From NCBI GenBank assembly GCA_946536145.1, contig CAMNEA010000007.1:1-64000 (forward strand): a DNA stretch of 64,000 bases. Direction: 5' to 3'. Source of the stretch: an uncultured Butyrivibrio sp. GTDB lineage: Bacteria; Bacillota; Clostridia; Lachnospirales; Lachnospiraceae. The notes beneath the pieces were generated by a model. It was not told the origin of the DNA, ran no database searches, and saw only the letters and a program-made list of their open reading frames with translations. Position numbers and translations under genes: made by a program. Shown one piece after another: positions 8,671 to 17,761 of the stretch (positions are counted from its first letter, which is position 1; each line of letters begins with the position of its first letter).

Positions 8671-9264
8671 ATGAACTACAATTTTTTTGCACTTATATCA
8701 AGAATGAAATATATCGAGCGCTGGGCGCTTATGAGAAATACCAGGCCGGAGAATCTCTGTGAGCATTCGATGGAGGTCGCCATGATCGCTCATGCTCTTT
8801 GCACAATCGGAAATGTGCGCTACGGCAGGAACCTGGATGCCAATAAGGCAGCTCTGATAGGTCTTTATCATGATGCATCGGAGATCATTACCGGAGATAT
8901 GCCGACCCCTGTAAAATACTTCAATGCTGATCTTAAGCATGCGTACAAGGAAGTCGAGGCAATAGCCGATGACAAGCTCCTTGAGAAGCTTCCGGATGAT
9001 CTGCGACCTTCCTTTGAGGAGATATTCAAGCCTGAAGATACAGAGGAAGAGCGGTATATGAGAAGGCTGGTAAAGGCGGCTGACAAGCTCTCGGCGCTTA
9101 TCAAATGCATTGCTGAGATGAATGCAGGAAACAGCGAGTTCAGAACAGCCAAAGACAGCACTGGCAAATCCATCAGGAGCATGTACCAGGAGCTACCGGA
9201 GGTGCTTGACTTTGTAAATGAGTTCCTCTCATCCTACGGAAGCACGCTCGATGAGCTCACTTAA
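8671..9264 (+). CDS. yfbR: YfbR-like HD-domain 5'-deoxynucleotidase
   Basis: A 197-residue HD-domain phosphohydrolase resembling E. coli YfbR, a deoxynucleoside 5'-monophosphatase. The N-terminus FFALISRMKYIERWALMRN and the following EHSMEVA (H32) and YHDASE (H67, D68) align closely with YfbR metal ligands. An in-frame ATG at 8611 exists, but that extension would be encoded inside the repeat element, and GGAG seven bases before the ATG at 8671 marks the start. It follows hemW and is closed by a terminator at 9361. Confidence 0.88.
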   Translation: MNYNFFALISRMKYIERWALMRNTRPENLCEHSMEVAMIAHALCTIGNVRYGRNLDANKAALIGLYHDASEIITGDMPTPVKYFNADLKHAYKEVEAIADDKLLEKLPDDLRPSFEEIFKPEDTEEERYMRRLVKAADKLSALIKCIAEMNAGNSEFRTAKDSTGKSIRSMYQELPEVLDFVNEFLSSYGSTLDELT

Positions 9265-9360
9265 GGTCCGGTGAGCCGGCTATGAGCAAAAGAGGCTGCA
9301 CTGATCTGATAATGGATATTTAGATGCGTGGTAACCTTATTGGCTGCCACGCCCGGCGCG

Positions 9361-9391
9361 AGAATGCCGCTTGCGGCATTCTTATTTATTT
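9361..9391 (+). terminator. Rho-independent terminator after the YfbR-like gene
   Basis: Perfect 9-bp stem AGAATGCCG/CGGCATTCT (9361-9369, 9374-9382) with a CTTG loop and a TATTTATTT tail. It sits inside a wider imperfect inverted repeat with GGTAAC near 9341 and GTTACC near 9395. Confidence 0.78.
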
Positions 9392-9416
9392 CGCGTTACC
9401 AATGATTCTTATCTGA

Positions 9417-9445
9417 TTGATTTTTTAAAGATGGAGCGTCATAAT
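9417..9445 (+). promoter_or_regulatory. Promoter candidate for the HD-GYP-like gene and pilT
   Basis: TTGATT (9417-9422) and CATAAT (9440-9445) with a 17-base spacer, 40 bases before the start codon at 9485. Confidence 0.5.
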
Positions 9446-9484
9446 TAAAGATAATGACAAATATTCAGGAGACGACCCAATAAT

Positions 9485-10606
9485 ATGCTTTTTATAAAAA
9501 GTGATGAACTAAAACCCGGTATGCGTCTTGCGAAGCCTATATACAGCAAAAAGGGAGTTCTCTTGTATGATCGTGCAGCTGTGCTGAAAGATATGCAGAG
9601 CATTGAGAATATCAAGAGCTTTGGACTTATTGGGCTTTTTGTTCTTGAACCCGCGGAACCGGTTCCGCCAATGACCCAGGAAGACCTCGACTTTGAGAGG
9701 TTCCAGACTGTGATGTACAACGAGATCATGGAGGAACTGGCTGTTATCGTCAAGAAACGCAAGCAGAGCAGGTGCCCTAATATTTGCGCACAGATAATCA
9801 AGAACTACGGCAATCTGAGGAAGAAGATCACGTTCCAGCAGAGCCTTAGGAGCACTGAGGACTATATTTACAAGCACTCGCTTAACGTTGCGATCCTTGC
9901 GGCTATCATCACGCACACCATGAATGTCCCTCTCTCTGACCAGAACGATGCGGTCACTGCAGCGGTTATTCATGATATAGGCAAGCTCACACTTCCGCCT
10001 GAGCTGCAGTCCAAGCAGAAGACCACAGCAGAAGACAGGAAGATTATTGATCAGCATGAGATGGCGGGATATCAGATAATAGATGACGCTTTTTCTTTCC
10101 AGCCGGCTATCAAGAGAGCCTGCAATCTGGCGCGCAAGACTCTTTTTGATTACTGGAATGACACGCCGATCTCGCAGCAGAAGATGCCAATGGCTGCCAA
10201 GGTTCTCATTGTGGCGGGTTTTTTTGATAAAGAAACATCGGTCAGACTTGATTCGACACCGGTTTCAGAGGTGGCAGTCATCCGGAGAATGATGGAGAGA
10301 AGCGATGTCTTTGACCCCAAGGTGGTCAAGGCGCTCACAGATTCTTTGAATATCCTTATGCCGGGGGTGAGTATTGAGCTTAATACCGGAGAGAAGGCGC
10401 TGGTTCTTCGAACCAATGAAGATGATTTCCTTCGGCCTATGGTTCTTAGCTTCAGGGATAATTCCATAATTGATCTCTCAAACCGCAGGGCTTACAACGA
10501 CATTGAGATAGTCGATATCATGAAGACCATGGACAACAGGTATGCGATGGACACTGCCAAAGTCAAGGCGCTTGGCATTGAAGTCGATGAACCTGTTTAT
10601 GTATGA
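9485..10606 (+). CDS. Degenerate HD-GYP-related protein
   Basis: A 373-residue cytoplasmic protein. The N-terminal 60 residues (ELKPGMRLAKPIYSKKGVLL) are the small domain that often precedes HD-GYP modules. The HD core keeps the first histidine (H131 in YKHSLNVA) and the HDIGK motif (H163, D164) plus a further histidine in DQHEMAGYQII. The region that should carry HHExxDGSGYP reads instead as NLARKTLFDYWNDTPI, so the GYP motif and its histidine pair are missing. HD-GYP proteins hydrolyse cyclic di-GMP; this one has probably lost or changed that activity and may bind a ligand or a partner. The ribosome site AGGAG lies 11 bases before the ATG. pilT follows 23 bases later, probably in one transcript. 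Confidence 0.82.
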   Translation: MLFIKSDELKPGMRLAKPIYSKKGVLLYDRAAVLKDMQSIENIKSFGLIGLFVLEPAEPVPPMTQEDLDFERFQTVMYNEIMEELAVIVKKRKQSRCPNICAQIIKNYGNLRKKITFQQSLRSTEDYIYKHSLNVAILAAIITHTMNVPLSDQNDAVTAAVIHDIGKLTLPPELQSKQKTTAEDRKIIDQHEMAGYQIIDDAFSFQPAIKRACNLARKTLFDYWNDTPISQQKMPMAAKVLIVAGFFDKETSVRLDSTPVSEVAVIRRMMERSDVFDPKVVKALTDSLNILMPGVSIELNTGEKALVLRTNEDDFLRPMVLSFRDNSIIDLSNRRAYNDIEIVDIMKTMDNRYAMDTAKVKALGIEVDEPVYV

Positions 10607-10629
10607 AAAAAGATTAAGGGGAGAAAAAC

Positions 10630-11691
10630 ATGTCTAAACTTCAGGAAATCTTACAGGAAGCCAAGGAAAACGGAGCATCTGATGTGCACATCACTGTCGG
10701 ACTGCCGCCCAAGATGAGGCTTCACGGCAAACTGATAGCCATGGATAAGTACGGTAAAATGCTCCCACCGGACACTCTGGCAATCGCGGATGAGATAATG
10801 AGTGACAAACAGAAGGAGAGACTCGAGGCCAACGGCCAGCATGATATGTCATTCTCCATACCCGGAATAGGAAGATACAGGCTCAATGTGTTCAAACAAA
10901 GAGGCTCGATAGCAATGGCGTTCAGAGTTGTTGCAACAGATATACCTTCCGCCGAAAGTCTTGGGATTCCCGATACGGTTGTTGACCTCTACCAGAAAAA
11001 GAGGGGACTTGTTCTTGTGACAGGACCGACCGGAAGCGGTAAGTCCACCACGCTCGCATCGATCATAGGAACCATTAACAACAACAGGGAAGCGCATGTA
11101 ATAACCCTTGAGGATCCCATTGAGTTCACATACCAGCACAGGATGTCGATCGTCAATCAGAGGGAGATAGGTACTGATTCAAACAGCTATGCTGCGGCGC
11201 TCAGGGCAGCCCTTCGTGAGGACCCGGATGTTATTCTTGTGGGAGAGATGAGAGATCTTGAGACCATAAGCACGGCTATCACTGCTGCTGAAACAGGCCA
11301 TCTGGTTCTCTCTACGGTACATACTATCGGAGCATCCAACACAGTTGATCGACTTATCGACGTATTTCCGTCGCATCAGCAACAGCAGATAAGAATACAG
11401 CTTGCGGGAGTTTTAGAGGCTATCATCTCACAGCAGCTTATCCCGGCATCCGACGGCGTTTCACGAGTTGCGGCTTTTGAGGTACTTCATATCAACAGCG
11501 CTGTCCGCAACCTTATCCGTGAGGGAAAGTCACATCAGCTCATCACATATATGCAGACCTACAGAAAGCAGGGTATGATAACCATGGATGATGCTATCCT
11601 TGACCTGTACAGATCCCAGAAGATCACAAGGGAAGTTGCACTGCAGTTTGCGCAGGATCCGGATGTAATGCAGAACAAAATGCTCAGATAA
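10630..11691 (+). CDS. pilT: Type IV pilus twitching ATPase PilT
   Basis: The 353-residue product is the usual PilT length. It has the N-terminal PilT domain (SDVHITVGLPPKMRLHG), Walker A GPTGSGKST at residues 132-140, the Asp box DPIEF, Walker B with EMRDLETI, and the His box TVHT. PilT drives pilus retraction and is needed for twitching and often DNA uptake. GGGGAG lies eight bases before the ATG. No other pilus genes are in the window, so the rest of the machine must be elsewhere. comM and dprA, both linked to natural transformation, follow in the next unit. Confidence 0.95.
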   Translation: MSKLQEILQEAKENGASDVHITVGLPPKMRLHGKLIAMDKYGKMLPPDTLAIADEIMSDKQKERLEANGQHDMSFSIPGIGRYRLNVFKQRGSIAMAFRVVATDIPSAESLGIPDTVVDLYQKKRGLVLVTGPTGSGKSTTLASIIGTINNNREAHVITLEDPIEFTYQHRMSIVNQREIGTDSNSYAAALRAALREDPDVILVGEMRDLETISTAITAAETGHLVLSTVHTIGASNTVDRLIDVFPSHQQQQIRIQLAGVLEAIISQQLIPASDGVSRVAAFEVLHINSAVRNLIREGKSHQLITYMQTYRKQGMITMDDAILDLYRSQKITREVALQFAQDPDVMQNKMLR

Positions 11692-11728
11692 AAAAATATA
11701 ATCTTAAGAAAATCTTAAAGATTTCCTC

Positions 11729-11768
11729 AACTGACCTGTTGTATAATGAGCAGGTCAGTTTTTAATTT
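11729..11768 (+). terminator. Rho-independent terminator of pilT
   Basis: Perfect 10-bp stem AACTGACCTG/CAGGTCAGTT (11729-11738, 11751-11760) with a T-rich tail. Confidence 0.9.
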
Positions 11769-11792
11769 AATAGAAAATTGTTTTGCAAATTC

Positions 11793-11940
11793 ATATTAAA
11801 TTAAAACGCTCCGCTAAGGATGCGCACTCGCACGAGAATGCCGCAAGCGGAATTATGTTTATTCAGGTTTGTTCCCGCGTCTGCGGGGTCATGGCTGCCA
11901 TGCAGATTCTTTCTGTTTTTGTCGGGCAGCGGATTCAAAA
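11793..11940. repeat. Intergenic repeat-like stretch with CGCTCCGCTA motif and small hairpins
   Basis: The segment contains TTAAATTAAAACGCTCCGCT and GGATGCGCACTCGCAC, similar to 2060-2100 (CGCTCCGCTATGGATG) and in part to 31640-31655 (GATGCGCACTCGC). It also holds small hairpins (CCGCAAGCGG, CCCGC/GCGGG, CATGGC/GCCATG) and GTCGGGCAGCGG near 11921, a 12-mer also found at 31571. Probably a degenerate interspersed repeat. Confidence 0.4.
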
Positions 11941-11962
11941 TATTAAGAAATGAGGAATAAAA

Positions 11963-13531
11963 ATGTTCAGTTCAGTGACGTCGGGAGCCGTCAGTGGCAT
12001 TACTTCCTACCTTATGCAGGTTGAAGTGGATGTCTCGGATGGTCTTCCATCATTTAACATGGTAGGCTTCATGAGCGGTGAAGTAAGGGAAGCCGGCGAC
12101 AGGGTGAGGGTTGCTCTCAAAAATGTAGGTTCGAGGATACCGCCTGCAAAGATCACAATAAATCTCTCACCTGTTGATATCAGGAAAACCGGTGTCGTCA
12201 TAGACCTGCCCGTAGCTGTGGGGATAATGGCTGCCGCAGGAGAGATTGACGGCGAGGTATTAAAAGACACAGTTGTTCTCGGGGAACTTGGACTTGACGG
12301 AGATGTCAAATCCGTAAAGGGAATCCTCCCAATAGTGGCAAAAGCAAAGGAACTTGGCTATAAGAGAGTTCTTCTTCCAAAGACTAATGCAAGGGAGGGC
12401 GCGGTGATAGAGGGAATAAAGATAATCGGCGTATCATCGCTGCAGGAGGTGGTAATGTATCTCACAGCTGATGAGAGTGAGAGGGATAAACTTATCAGAC
12501 CTACCCATATCGATGTGAAAAAGCTCTTTGAGGAAACAAAGGCAGATGAGGAAACCCTAGATTTTGCGGATATAAACGGTCAGGCTGCAGTGAAAAGAGC
12601 TGCAGAGATAGCAGCGGCAGGCTTCCATCATCTTTTGCTGATAGGTCCTCCGGGTGCGGGTAAGAGCATGGTGGCAAAGAGACTTCCCACAATACTTCCG
12701 CCACTTACGCTTGATGAGAGCCTGGAAGTATCGACAATCTATTCAGTGGCGGGGATGCTGGGAGAGAATGAGGCTCTTGTCACAAAAAGACCGTTCATGA
12801 GTACCCATCATCTCGTCACGGAGACAGCTCTTGTGGGAGGTGGAAATGTCCCGAGACCCGGGGTGATATCCCTGGCACACAGAGGAGTTCTTTTCCTTGA
12901 TGAGATGCCGGAGTTTCCCAAGAACAAACTGGATCTTCTGAGGCAGCCGCTGGAGGACCGCAAGATCAACATTGTCAGGAATCGGGGAACCTACACCTAC
13001 CCGGCTGACTTTCAGCTTGTCGGAGCGCTCAATCCCTGTCCCTGTGGCTACTACCCTGACAGGAATAAATGCAGGTGCTCGCCGAATGAGATAAAAAGAT
13101 ACCTGGGGCACATATCGGGACCGATACTTGACAGGGTGGATATCTGCGTCGAGGCTCCAAGGCTCGATATAGCAGATCTGTCATCAGGCAGATGCAGTGC
13201 AAATGAGACGAGCAGAAGCATCAGAGAAAGGGTCATGAAGGCGAGAAAGATACAGCAGGAACGGTTTATAGGAACGGGACTTAAGTTCAATTCTGAGATG
13301 AGTCCCAAGGATATTGAAAAGTACTGCAGACTTGACAGAAGAGAAGAGACATATCTTGAAAATGTCTTTTGCAAAATGGAGCTCAGCGCCAGGGCATACC
13401 ACAAGATACTTAAGGTTTCAAGGACAATTGCGGATCTGGACGGATCGGAGCAGATACGTCAGATCCATTTGATGGAGGCGGTCGGTTACAGGATCACCGA
13501 TGGAAAATACTGGAGACAGATGGAGGAATAA
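11963..13531 (+). CDS. comM: YifB/ComM-family Mg-chelatase-like AAA+ ATPase
   Basis: A 522-residue protein with the N-terminal ChlI-like domain (LPSFNMVGFMSGEVREAGDRV, NLSPVDIRKTG), Walker A GPPGAGKS at residues 228-235, Walker B LFLDEMPEF and the C-terminal Mg_chelatase_C domain. ComM is a hexameric helicase promoting branch migration of incoming DNA in natural transformation. A CPCGYYPD-KCRCS cysteine set typical of the family is present. GAGGA lies eight bases before the ATG. dprA follows after three bases. Confidence 0.95.
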   Translation: MFSSVTSGAVSGITSYLMQVEVDVSDGLPSFNMVGFMSGEVREAGDRVRVALKNVGSRIPPAKITINLSPVDIRKTGVVIDLPVAVGIMAAAGEIDGEVLKDTVVLGELGLDGDVKSVKGILPIVAKAKELGYKRVLLPKTNAREGAVIEGIKIIGVSSLQEVVMYLTADESERDKLIRPTHIDVKKLFEETKADEETLDFADINGQAAVKRAAEIAAAGFHHLLLIGPPGAGKSMVAKRLPTILPPLTLDESLEVSTIYSVAGMLGENEALVTKRPFMSTHHLVTETALVGGGNVPRPGVISLAHRGVLFLDEMPEFPKNKLDLLRQPLEDRKINIVRNRGTYTYPADFQLVGALNPCPCGYYPDRNKCRCSPNEIKRYLGHISGPILDRVDICVEAPRLDIADLSSGRCSANETSRSIRERVMKARKIQQERFIGTGLKFNSEMSPKDIEKYCRLDRREETYLENVFCKMELSARAYHKILKVSRTIADLDGSEQIRQIHLMEAVGYRITDGKYWRQMEE

Positions 13532-13534
13532 ATA

Positions 13535-14713
13535 ATGCAGCTTAATGAAAATGACTATGCAATGTGGCTCTACAATGTGCCGACAATTGGAAATGCAAAT
13601 GCAGAGAGACTTCTTTCGGGGGAGCTCACCTGCAGGGACATATATGAGATGAGTTCAAAAGAGCTCTCAAAACTTCTTACGAAAAAGCAGGTTCTCAGTG
13701 TTGAGAGGACAAGGGCAATGTGGGACTTTGAGCGTGAGAGAAAAAAGCTTGATGACAGGGGAATCAGGTTTATCCCGAGGATTGATGAACAGTTCCCGGA
13801 GAAACTTAAGGATATCCCCAATGCTCCTTTTGCAATCTATGTGAAAGGAAAACTTCCTGACCCGAAGGTGCCGTGCGTTGCGGTAATAGGCGCGAGGATG
13901 TGCTCCGAGTATGGAAGATTCATGGCGAGACAGTTCGGACAGGGACTTGCCATGTCCGGCATCCAGGTCATTAGCGGAATGGCAAGAGGCGTGGACGGTA
14001 TTGCGCAGGGGGCAGCTCTGCAGTCGGGAGGAACTTCTTTCGCGGTCCTTGGCTGCGGAGTGGACGTATGCTATCCGGAAGAAAATATAAAAATTTATGA
14101 TCAGCTTCTTGAAAATGGAGGGATAATTTCCGAGTTTCCACCCGGAACGCAGCCTCTTGCAAATTTCTTTCCGATGAGGAACAGGATAATAAGCGCACTC
14201 TCAGATGTGGTTCTCGTGGTGGAGGCGAGGCAGAAGTCGGGGACTTCCATCACCGTGGACACAGCGCTTGAGCAGGGAAGGGAGGTAATGGCAATTCCCG
14301 GAAGGACTACTGACAGACTGAGCGATGGCTGCAATCACCTGATCAGCCAGGGGGCAGGCGTTGCAACCTGCGTTGAAGACGTTCTGGAGCGTCTGTGGAC
14401 CATAACAAGCAGGATATATGTGGGAAACAGCTTGCTGAAGACGCAGGGAGAGTATGACGGGGATATATGCCGGGAAGATACGGCAGAAGAAACAGATGCT
14501 AAAGAGGGGGAGGAAGACAAGGAGCTGACTCTTCAGGATGAGATCCTTGGAATACTTGATATTATTCCTGTGTCAGCTTCCTACATCATGGAGGAACTCT
14601 ACCAAAGAGGCAAAAATATCACGATTCCTGCTCTGCTGACTGAGCTGATGGATCTTACCGGAGCCGGAAAGGTTGCTCAGAATGGTGCATATTACAGGAA
14701 AGTAAGCAGATGA
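13535..14713 (+). CDS. dprA: DNA processing protein DprA (Smf)
   Basis: A 392-residue protein with an N-terminal helix-hairpin-helix-like region, the DprA Rossmann core (VIGARMCSEYG, ISGMARGVDGIAQGAAL, LGCGVDVCYP, EFPPG, FPMRNRIISALSD) and a C-terminal winged-helix domain after an acidic linker. DprA loads RecA on single-stranded DNA taken up by transformation; in non-competent species its role is unclear. The ribosome site GGAGGA lies inside the end of comM, so the two are coupled. No topA/codY genes follow; a sugar operon begins next. Confidence 0.96.
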   Translation: MQLNENDYAMWLYNVPTIGNANAERLLSGELTCRDIYEMSSKELSKLLTKKQVLSVERTRAMWDFERERKKLDDRGIRFIPRIDEQFPEKLKDIPNAPFAIYVKGKLPDPKVPCVAVIGARMCSEYGRFMARQFGQGLAMSGIQVISGMARGVDGIAQGAALQSGGTSFAVLGCGVDVCYPEENIKIYDQLLENGGIISEFPPGTQPLANFFPMRNRIISALSDVVLVVEARQKSGTSITVDTALEQGREVMAIPGRTTDRLSDGCNHLISQGAGVATCVEDVLERLWTITSRIYVGNSLLKTQGEYDGDICREDTAEETDAKEGEEDKELTLQDEILGILDIIPVSASYIMEELYQRGKNITIPALLTELMDLTGAGKVAQNGAYYRKVSR

Positions 14714-14717
14714 TACC

Positions 14718-14761
14718 GATTGCGCAAAACGTTACCGATAACGTTACCGGAAACGTTACCA
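14718..14761 (+). promoter_or_regulatory. Upstream operator cluster of the sugar operon
   Basis: A palindrome ATTGCGCAA at 14719-14727 is followed by three 12-bp tandem units of consensus AAACGTTACCG (14726-14737, 14738-14749, 14750-14761), each centred on AACGTT. LacI-family regulators bind palindromes with a central CG step, and a LacI-type gene lies in this operon. The tandem phase (about one helical turn per unit) suggests cooperative binding. Confidence 0.65.
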
Positions 14762-14823
14762 CAACAAAAGTCAATGTGAAATTTGTATAAAAAATGGATA
14801 ACAATATCAGCCAAAATGTTTAA

Positions 14824-14852
14824 TTGACAAAAACATGCACAAAAGGTAAACT
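14824..14852 (+). promoter_or_regulatory. Promoter of the sugar ABC transporter operon
   Basis: A consensus TTGACA (14824-14829), 17-base spacer and TAAACT (14847-14852). Transcription would start near 14859, directly before the operator at 14868. Confidence 0.75.
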
Positions 14853-14865
14853 TTTTACGTGAGCA

Positions 14866-14886
14866 ACCGATTGCGCAATTTGCGCA
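14866..14886 (+). promoter_or_regulatory. Proximal operator: double TTGCGCAA palindrome
   Basis: Two TTGCGCAA palindromes separated by one T, just downstream of the predicted transcription start, where a bound repressor would block initiation. The same palindrome stands alone at 14720-14727. The likely binder is the LacI-type protein encoded at 18624. Confidence 0.68.
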
Positions 14887-14924
14887 ACATAAAAGGTTAT
14901 TGAATTTAAAACGGAGGAAAACAA

Positions 14925-16256
14925 ATGAAAAAGAAACTGGTATCTGTATTATTGACAGCTGCTATGAGTGCAACTCTTCTTGCCGGATGTGGCGAGACCG
15001 CAGCTGAGACTGTGGCTGATACAGCTACAGACGTTGCACAGACTGCTACTGATGTGGCTGAGACTGCTCAGGAAGTTGTTGATGAGGCTGCAGAAGAGAT
15101 CACAGACTACGGCTCAGGAGACATCAAGATCTGGGTGGCTGACAATGTAGTTGACTTTACCAATGAACAGATTAAGGTATTCCAGGATGCGCACCCTGAG
15201 TTCTCAGGATACACATTTACTGTAGAGGCAGTAGGAGAGGGTGATGCAGCCGGCAATATGATCACAGACGTTGAGGCAGGTGCTGACATCTATGCATTTG
15301 CTCAGGATCAGATCGCAAGACTGGTTACAGCAGGAGCGCTTGAAGTCGTTGAGGACTCAAATGCCGAGGTTGTTAAGGCAGAGAATGATGCCGGTGCTGT
15401 TGGCGCAGCTACTGTTGGCGGAACACTTTACGCATATCCTATTACATCCGACAACGGATATTTCCTTTACTATGACAAGAGCGTTGTAACTGATCCTTCA
15501 ACTCTTGAAGGTATCATCGCTGACTGCGAGGCTGCAGGCAAGAACTTCTACTTCGAGATCAACTCAGGATGGTATCAGACAGCATTTTTCTTCGGCGCAG
15601 GCGCTGAACTTACATATGAAACAGATGATGCCGGCAACTTCACAAAGTGCAATTCAACTTATGCATCAGATGCTGGTGTTATAGCTCTTAAGAAGATTGC
15701 TGAGATTGCATCTTCCAAGTCCTTCCAGAACGGATCAGCAATTTCAAATGCTACAAACTGCGCAGCAATCGTAGACGGAACATGGGATGCACAGGCAGCT
15801 AAGGATATGTTCGGTGACAACTACGCATGCGCTAAGCTTCCTACATTCCAGGGAGCAGACGGCAAGACATATCAGATGAGCGGCTTTGGCGGATTCAAGC
15901 TCCTTGGTGTTAAGCCTCAGGAAGATGATGGCAAGCTTGCAGTTTGTGATGCCCTTGCAGCATTCCTTTCAAGTGAGGAAGTTCAGCTGGCAAGATACAA
16001 TGCAGTAGGCTGGGGCCCTTCAAACATAAAGGCACAGCAGTCAGATGCAGTTAAGGCTGACGAGGCTCTTTCAGCTCTTGCTGAGCAGCTTCAGTACACA
16101 ATCCCTCAGGGACAGTACCCCGGAGATTACTGGTCACTTGCAACATCACTCGGTGATTCCATCATTTCAGGTGAGATCAAGGCTGATGCTTCAGACGATG
16201 ACTTCATGAAGGCTCTTACAGATTTCCAGACAACATGTGAGGGATACGCTCAGTAA
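14925..16256 (+). CDS. ABC sugar-binding lipoprotein (CUT1 family)
   Basis: A 443-residue extracellular solute-binding protein with a lipoprotein signal ending in LLAGC (C22). A low-complexity Ala/Thr/Val/Asp/Glu linker (about residues 24-58, repeated ATDVA units) separates the lipid anchor from the domain that begins IKIWVADNVVDF, the maltose-type binding fold. It captures an oligosaccharide outside the cell for the permeases at 16361 and 17761. The neighbouring GH35 enzyme suggests a beta-galactoside, but the ligand is an inference. AGGAGG-like sequence lies before the ATG. A terminator after the gene should make it more abundant than the permeases. Confidence 0.93.
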   Translation: MKKKLVSVLLTAAMSATLLAGCGETAAETVADTATDVAQTATDVAETAQEVVDEAAEEITDYGSGDIKIWVADNVVDFTNEQIKVFQDAHPEFSGYTFTVEAVGEGDAAGNMITDVEAGADIYAFAQDQIARLVTAGALEVVEDSNAEVVKAENDAGAVGAATVGGTLYAYPITSDNGYFLYYDKSVVTDPSTLEGIIADCEAAGKNFYFEINSGWYQTAFFFGAGAELTYETDDAGNFTKCNSTYASDAGVIALKKIAEIASSKSFQNGSAISNATNCAAIVDGTWDAQAAKDMFGDNYACAKLPTFQGADGKTYQMSGFGGFKLLGVKPQEDDGKLAVCDALAAFLSSEEVQLARYNAVGWGPSNIKAQQSDAVKADEALSALAEQLQYTIPQGQYPGDYWSLATSLGDSIISGEIKADASDDDFMKALTDFQTTCEGYAQ

Positions 16257-16289
16257 TATAGGGATTGATCTAGGTATTGATCATTATAT

Positions 16290-16321
16290 GGCCCGGAATT
16301 TAACTTTTCCGGGCCTTTTTT
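16290..16321 (+). terminator. Intercistronic terminator after the binding protein
   Basis: 9-bp GC-rich stem GGCCCGGAA/TTCCGGGCC (16290-16298, 16307-16315) followed by six or more T. Placed inside the operon, it probably acts by partial termination to set a high binding protein to permease ratio. Confidence 0.88.
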
Positions 16322-16360
16322 AACAAATAATGATTTTTTTTGATAGAAGGAGGCGAAGGT

Positions 16361-17761
16361 ATGGCAGCGCAGAGCGCAGATAATTCAAAAAAGAGTGCGG
16401 TGTCGACGTTCTTTAATGCTTTGGGAAAGGGCTTGAAGGACATAGGAGTAATATTTGTTGAAGGAGATATAAAGACAAAACTGTCTTATATCATTTTTGG
16501 ACTTGGACCGATCCTAAGGGGACAGATACTTACAGGTGTAGCAATGCTGCTCTGTGAGGGCCTGTTTATCTGGTTCATGGCGAGCTTTGGCTGGCAGTAT
16601 CTTTCCAAGCTATCAACCCTCGGAACAATCGCTACCAAGAAGGTCGGACGTAAAACTGTATATGGTGACAACAGCTTCCTGATCCTTCTGTTTGGCGTGC
16701 TGTGTATCTTTGCGATAATCGCAATCATTGCAGTCTGGTATATGAACATAAGAGAGAACCGCAAGGAAGAACTTCTTTTGAAGAATGGCAAAAAACTTCC
16801 TTCAAACAAAGAGGTTTTCCTTTCGCTGTTTGACAAGAACTTTGACAAGACACTGCTTGCGCTTCCGGTGACAGGTGTCTTTGTATTCACGGTTCTTCCT
16901 ATCGTATTTATGATCCTGGTGGCTTTCACCAACTATGACAAGAACCACCAGTCGCCGACAAATCTTTTTACCTGGGTGGGACTTGAGAACTTCAAGAATA
17001 TTGTCTCATTCTCGGGAGCCGGAATAGGCTCTACCTTTATACAGGTTCTTTTGTGGACACTTGTATGGGCATTTCTTGCCACATTTACCAACTATTTCCT
17101 TGGACTTGCGGTTGCGATGCTGATCAATAAAAAGGGTATTAAGTTCAAGAAACTCTGGAGAACGATCCTTGTTCTTACCATTGCTGTTCCGCAGTTCGTT
17201 TCGCTTCTTTACGTTATGAAGATGTTCGCCAATGACGGACTTATCAACGGATACCTTATTAAATGGGGGATAATCAAGACATACATTCCCTTCTGGACTG
17301 ATCCGATGCTTGCAAGGATAACTATCATCATTGTAAATATCTGGATCGGTATACCGTACATGATGCTGATCGCAACGGGACTTCTCATGAACATTCCTGA
17401 GGACCTCTACGAGAGCGCCAGGATCGACGGCGCTAATCCATGGCAGATGTTCAGGAGCATAACCCTTCCATATATGCTTTTTGTTACAGGACCTTTCCTT
17501 CTTACACAGTTTACGGGGAACCTGAACAACTTCAACGTTATTTACCTTCTTACACAGGGCAAACCTCAGTCCGTAAATCTCGCGGAGAAGGCCGGCAATA
17601 CAGATCTTCTTATCACCTGGCTCTACAAGATGACGGTCAACGACACCAATTACAGGATGGCAGCAGTCATAGGTATCATGGTATTTGTAGTCACAGCAGT
17701 GATCTCACTTGTTGTCTACAACATGCTTCCATCAGTTAGAGATGAGGAGGGCTTCCAATAA
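16361..17761 (+). CDS. Sugar ABC transporter permease, MalF type
   Basis: A 466-residue integral membrane protein, longer than the usual 300 because of an N-terminal extension with two membrane segments and a charged loop, as in Lachnospiraceae MalF-like permeases. The EAA loop is ESARIDGANPWQMFRSITLP, which docks the ATPase. The upstream in-frame TTG at 16340 overlaps the Shine-Dalgarno AAGGAGG, so the ATG at 16361 is the start. The stop overlaps the next start by one base (TAATG). Confidence 0.93.
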   Translation: MAAQSADNSKKSAVSTFFNALGKGLKDIGVIFVEGDIKTKLSYIIFGLGPILRGQILTGVAMLLCEGLFIWFMASFGWQYLSKLSTLGTIATKKVGRKTVYGDNSFLILLFGVLCIFAIIAIIAVWYMNIRENRKEELLLKNGKKLPSNKEVFLSLFDKNFDKTLLALPVTGVFVFTVLPIVFMILVAFTNYDKNHQSPTNLFTWVGLENFKNIVSFSGAGIGSTFIQVLLWTLVWAFLATFTNYFLGLAVAMLINKKGIKFKKLWRTILVLTIAVPQFVSLLYVMKMFANDGLINGYLIKWGIIKTYIPFWTDPMLARITIIIVNIWIGIPYMMLIATGLLMNIPEDLYESARIDGANPWQMFRSITLPYMLFVTGPFLLTQFTGNLNNFNVIYLLTQGKPQSVNLAEKAGNTDLLITWLYKMTVNDTNYRMAAVIGIMVFVVTAVISLVVYNMLPSVRDEEGFQ

